In this document: positions 59,786 through 64,000 of the stretch, piece after piece
Layout: each line of letters starts with the position of its first letter
Position numbering within the stretch: position 1 is the first letter of the stretch
Assembly: GCA_036346375.1 (NCBI GenBank)
Contig: CM070515.1
Location: 5,168,423 to 5,232,422, forward strand
From: Guadua angustifolia
Lineage: Eukaryota > Streptophyta > Magnoliopsida > Poales > Poaceae
Direction: 5' to 3'
Length of the DNA stretch: 64,000 bases
Position numbers and translations under genes: made by a program
Notes under the pieces: generated by a model
Told to the model about the DNA's origin: nothing
The model's input: only the letters and a program-made list of their open reading frames with translations
Databases searched by the model: none

Positions 59786-60042
59786 CTCCTTCCTATCACA
59801 AATAGTTATCGTTTTAGGTATAGGTGCAGTTAAACTTTTGAAACTTTGACCATCAATACCTTTTAAATATTTAAATTGGATATATGAAACTTATATGCGT
59901 AGATCTGTCTAGAAAAATGCTTTCATAATATTGTAATTTGATTGGGTTTTATAAATATATTATAATAGAAATTAGTTGTCGAAATTATGTTTTGGAGACT
60001 GTGTCACTGTTCAAAACGGCTACTATTTACGACCAGAGGGAG
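59786..60042 (+). mobile_element. Stowaway-type MITE
   Basis: Ends are CTCCTTCCTATCACAAATAG and, reverse-complemented, CTCCCTCTGGTCGTAAATAG. TA precedes the left end; AA follows the right end, so one copy of the target duplication is mutated. It is non-coding. Confidence 0.7.
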
Positions 60043-60962
60043 AAATACATGTTGGAAACAGAAAGTGTTAACATTTGTTCCACCTGCTTCTCTAAGTAAA
60101 TCCCGGTAACATGAATGGAAAATGTTGGTATCAGCTGCACCTAGTCCAAATACATACATCCTTGTAACACCACTGGGAGGACGAGTAGAAAGCACATGAA
60201 CACATTTAGAATTAAATCTTACATTTAGGAGGCATTAGTAGCCTTACTAACGATATCTGGGGATTTCTAGTGGTATTTTGCGTATGTTTACGCATGCATA
60301 GAGTGAACTATTTATAATCACTTGACGGTTCAGAACTTGGCTTTCGGCCAATACAACTTGCTATGTTTCGTCTTCAGAATTCTGACCAAGCTTAGAATGC
60401 AATTTTAGTGCACTGACGGAACTTCGAATGCAACCATTTCGGAGTTCAGGTTTTCTGTGAGCTGCTAGGGTGGGTTCCAACTTCCGGATTGTGTATCCTC
60501 CTAAGTATGAGTAGGATCAATGACAAGGTTTTCTAGGATATTAACTTCTACCAAGCATTCTTTCCAGGGGTTGTACTAGGGGTGCCGGGTATACATTGAC
60601 ACTTCCAAAATTTTGAAAAATACTACAAGATCACATCTTTAATGTAACAAATTTTGTCAATTGAATTGGTTCCAATTTAATGATTTGGGATTTTGAAGAC
60701 CTTGGAACTATTTATACTGTACTTTTATTAAATTTCAAATATATGTGTTGAATTTATGATCTTATAAAATCATTGTATAAAACTATGAGTTACACATGTA
60801 AAATATACAACCCGATGAAAATTTCCTAATTCCGCCACTGGTTCTTTCTTGATTGCTTAACCACAGTGCTATCCTACAGCGCAGCCTAGTAGCAACAGTA
60901 GTACTCCACACACGCACACACACCAAAAAAAATCTTTTACCCTAGAAAAAAGGTCTCATCAG
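60043..60962. other. Intergenic stretch, no gene seen
   Basis: AT-rich, with short repeats such as CACACGCACACACACC near 60910. No exon of a known family is seen. Confidence 0.4.
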
Positions 60963-60963
60963 C

Positions 60964-62110
60964 AGGGTTCACAAAACCGGTGAAAACCACACTTTTGGAG
61001 TGTACCGCTGCGGTTCGAGATTAAAAAAAACCGCTCGATAAATCGGTCTAATTAAAAAAAATCAAAAAATTGAAAAATTTATGTGTTGAAAACCGTTGAA
61101 AAACCGCGGTTTCGTTGAAAACCACTCAAAAACTATTTTTTAAGAAAATTCAATTGGCCTGTTGTTTTTTTGTGAAAAACCGTGATTTCTTGCCAAAAAC
61201 GAACGGTTTTTGATTTTTTTTTTGAATTTTTTCAAACCTTTTTTATTTCTTAACCTTTCGGTTTATGATGATTTCCGAGCATTTTTTGCGGTTTTTTAAT
61301 TTCGTTCGGTTTTTTTATCCTTCTCACCGGAATCGGATTCCACCTGAAAAACGAATGGTCACATGATTATTTGTTTCGTCTGAACTGGCAACTTATATGC
61401 CTGCTCATGGCCCATTCGTACCAGGACGTGACGATTCTGGTTGCACGGCGCCACGGCCTGACTGGCCAGCCTCGGGAAACAAATTAATAGTTGCATCCGG
61501 AACACTAATGTCATGTGCATGCATTGTTGCCTTGCAACGCCAATGATGTTGCAATTTAATTTCTGAGATGTCATGCTCTCTGACACGACCGATTCTCTTC
61601 TCCGGTGAAAGGAAGTAATCCCGTGCAGGGTTTACCTTACCAAACCGACTTAGAAAATCGAGATCGGCGTGGCATTGATCTGGACGAAAATAAAAAGAAA
61701 CCAATGAATTTTAAAGTCAAACTTTTTGAATTCGGATATCAAAAGGCGACAAAAAAAATGAAAACCGACCGATTTTTGATTTATTTTGTTCGCTTTTCTA
61801 CCTAGATCGGTACACTCAAGGGCCAATTTTTATTTTTGATTTTCGACCAATTTACATTGAAAATCGGCATACTCAAGAAAAATTAGAAAAAAATTACAGA
61901 AAATCTTGATAAATCCCAATTAATCTATAAAACACCTCAAAGAACTTTTAACAATTTTTAAATTTATTTAGTGCTTCTAAAAAATAAAAAAGCAGTTAAT
62001 GAAAAGGAACAGAGACACTGTCAGATTTTTATAAAAATACAAGATTTATCTAACATTTTTATTAGCTTGCAAACAAGTACAGTAATATTTTTGCTAGTAT
62101 TTAAAATTTA
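60964..62110. repeat. Pieces of the AT-rich hAT-like family, copy 4
   Basis: The left part (CAGGGTTCACAAAACCGGTG, then 'AAAACCGCTCGATAAA') resembles the left end of the element at 30535. The part at about 61850-62060 resembles the reverse complement of 31085-31260 ('CAGAGACACTGTCAGATTTT'). Between lies unrelated sequence. It is best read as two fragments or one rearranged copy. Confidence 0.45.
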
Positions 62111-63515
62111 TTAGACCGATATTTGTTTATCAGTTTGGAGCGATAGGGCCGGTAACCGTCAGCAACCGGCGCCTGGTTACTACTCTTTTTTATCCTCGAC
62201 CGTGGCACAGTGACACATACAGAGTAGAAATAGTGGCGTCCGACATAAATGCCGTTCCGAAAAATTTAGCTGGCCGGTCTTGTCCGATAAGCCCCTTCTA
62301 TGCTTCCGTCGGCACAGCTCTTTCAGCGTCGCCTTGGCTCATGCATGCCAAGAAACGCAAACAGATTCCAACTTACACCTATATTAATCACCGACGGAAC
62401 TAGAAATTTTTGCTGGGTGCACACTTTATATATATAATTTTATATATAGTCTTATACAATGATTTCAGTAAAATCATAAATCTAACACGATATTTAAATA
62501 TTACTAAAAATACAATACAAATAGTTTGAATATCTTAAAAATCTCAAACCACTAAAATTAGAATGGATTCAATTAATAAATTTGATCTCTAAATATTAGT
62601 TGATTTTCTCCTTTTTTTTTTTTTGATAGACACACGTGCGTACTTGCATGCATGAGAGGACTTGCTACCTAGTCCCAATAGCGTGCATGCATGCATCCAT
62701 CGGTTTCATTTCATTGCATTCTCCGTGGAATGGAAAAGGTCAATCATCCTAATTAGGTAGTTTGGTTAGCTAGTTAGTTATTCTCTTCCTACCGCACTAA
62801 TTCTATATATTGTCGTCGTTCTATATTATTGGATATTAAATGCTTAGTTACTGTAATATTTCTATTCTATACCCTACTTTAATTTTAAAAATAAATGAAT
62901 AATTGTAGTATGTCATGTAATAGATACGTGCATAGTCTAATAATTGTAGTTTGGTAGAGAGGGCTTGTTTGTTTTTACTTTTAATTCTAAATTCTGGCTC
63001 TAAAAACATAATAAAAAACAAACAGTCCGATTCTAGGAATCGATTCTCATAATTCAGCCCACTCATATGCACAAGAATCTACAATCCATTTCTTATGTGC
63101 TTTTGGATTTCAGTTTTTCGAGAATCAGCTTCTCTACAAACTCAATCCAGAATCAGCTTTTAGATAATTCAAAGCAAAAACAAACAGTCCTTAGTGTCTA
63201 ATTGATCTGTAAGTACAGCGAGGTTAGGCTTTGCATCTAGCTTAATTAGGAAGCCAGTTATCCTAGGTCAAGGTAGCACTCAAATATACGTGTGTGATTG
63301 AACGTGCGAATCACGACGTACGGCTAATTGACCATGCATGCGCATCGATTGGTCGCCGTCAAATAAAGGGTAGTTACATGCATATAATGCATGCATGGGC
63401 AAAAGCTTTGGTAGCTAGCTAATTAACGCTGCGGTTATGGAACATCATCATCATCAAAAAAAAGTGGGCTAGCTAGCCCTCTCTACAGCGAAAACAGAAA
63501 AATGATATACTACTG
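62111..63515. other. Intergenic stretch, no gene seen
   Basis: AT-rich DNA with GCATGCATGCAT-type tracts (about 62646-62697, 63389-63396) and scattered repeat-like pieces. No exon is recognised. Confidence 0.4.
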
Positions 63516-63519
63516 CAGA

Positions 63520-64000
63520 TGGGACTATCACAAGCGGTTTGAAACCATTTTTAGAAGCGGTTTTAGAACCGCTTGTAAGCAACCGCGAGTGATACTCCCG
63601 TTAGTATCACAAGCGGTTTTATAACTTGTAGAAGTCACTTCAAAGACAAATAATATTGTGAGTCTGGATTCAACTCATGACCTCCTCACATCTCCTCGTG
63701 ACTCACGCCTCACCCATCTAACCAACCCACCCACGCTGCTTTCCGATAGAGTAGGGCATGCATTCCTTTTATTATTTCAAAATGGGCTTCTACAGCGGTT
63801 GGGACACGAACCCTTCTAGAGCCGACTTTAGAAGGGTTCGTGTCCCCAACCGCTTCTAGAGTTAGGGCTCTAGAAGGGTTCAGGTCACGAACCCTTCTAG
63901 AGCTTTAGAAGGTTTGGGACACGAACCGCTTCTAGAGCTAGGGCTTTAGAAGGGTTCGTGTCAGAACCGCTTCTAGAGACTCCTTCATCATGCCCATGAA
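63520..64000 (+). repeat. Subterminal repeat array of a CACTA-like element, cut by the window end
   Basis: Repeated 'TATCACAAGCGGTTT' and 'GAACCGCTT' blocks (63520-63620) and a dense series of 'GAAGGGTTCGTGTC' and 'CTTCTAGAGC' in both orientations (63790-63980) form a subterminal array like those beside CACTA ends. The left terminus and TSD were not identified. Confidence 0.5.

Overview
The window is nuclear DNA from a grass (Poaceae); the species cannot be fixed from the sequence alone. The evidence is GC-rich first exons beside AT-rich introns, GT-AG introns, and dense Tourist-, Stowaway-, hAT-, CACTA- and Helitron-type repeats, a Ty3/gypsy element and an Au-SINE-like tail. I see no bacterial, viral or organellar genes, no CRISPR array and no tRNA or rRNA gene.

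Five gene models look intact or nearly so. Two tandem, same-strand copies of a five-exon TLC-domain membrane protein lie at 12634-13940 and 19900-21278. A seven-exon GT4-type glycosyltransferase occupies 22394-32503 on the minus strand. A multi-exon, single-pass membrane protein of unknown function occupies 48641-57035 on the plus strand; its first coding exon is unresolved. A four-exon class III peroxidase lies at 57605-59405 on the minus strand and converges on that gene. They look like unrelated neighbours and nothing suggests a shared pathway.

Broken gene copies make up the second layer. At 40-2642 is a histidinol-phosphate phosphatase (HISN7/IMPL2-like) pseudogene with one Helitron inside an exon, a second Helitron-like element in an intron, and three premature stops. 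At 3306-4110 is a frameshifted BAHD acyltransferase fragment. At 27860-29270 are starch synthase III exons carried inside a Helitron that sits in a glycosyltransferase intron.

The third layer is nested transposons, many with readable target-site duplications. The largest is a hAT element at 33730-41598 (TSD CCCCCGAG) that contains a degenerate Ty3/gypsy element at 35075-40523 (TSD ATTTC). Two insertions, a Stowaway at 25416-25684 and a Helitron at about 45491-46987, can be tested directly because each sits in one copy of a local tandem duplication whose other copy is still empty. Remaining stretches (about 9.6-12.2 kb, 15.8-17.6 kb, 42.8-45.3 kb, 62.1-63.5 kb) hold AT-rich repeat debris and no supportable gene. 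I did not find a convincing new biological system; the most informative items are the Helitron gene capture, the Helitron-disrupted pseudogene, the two empty-site pairs and the mosaic LTRs.
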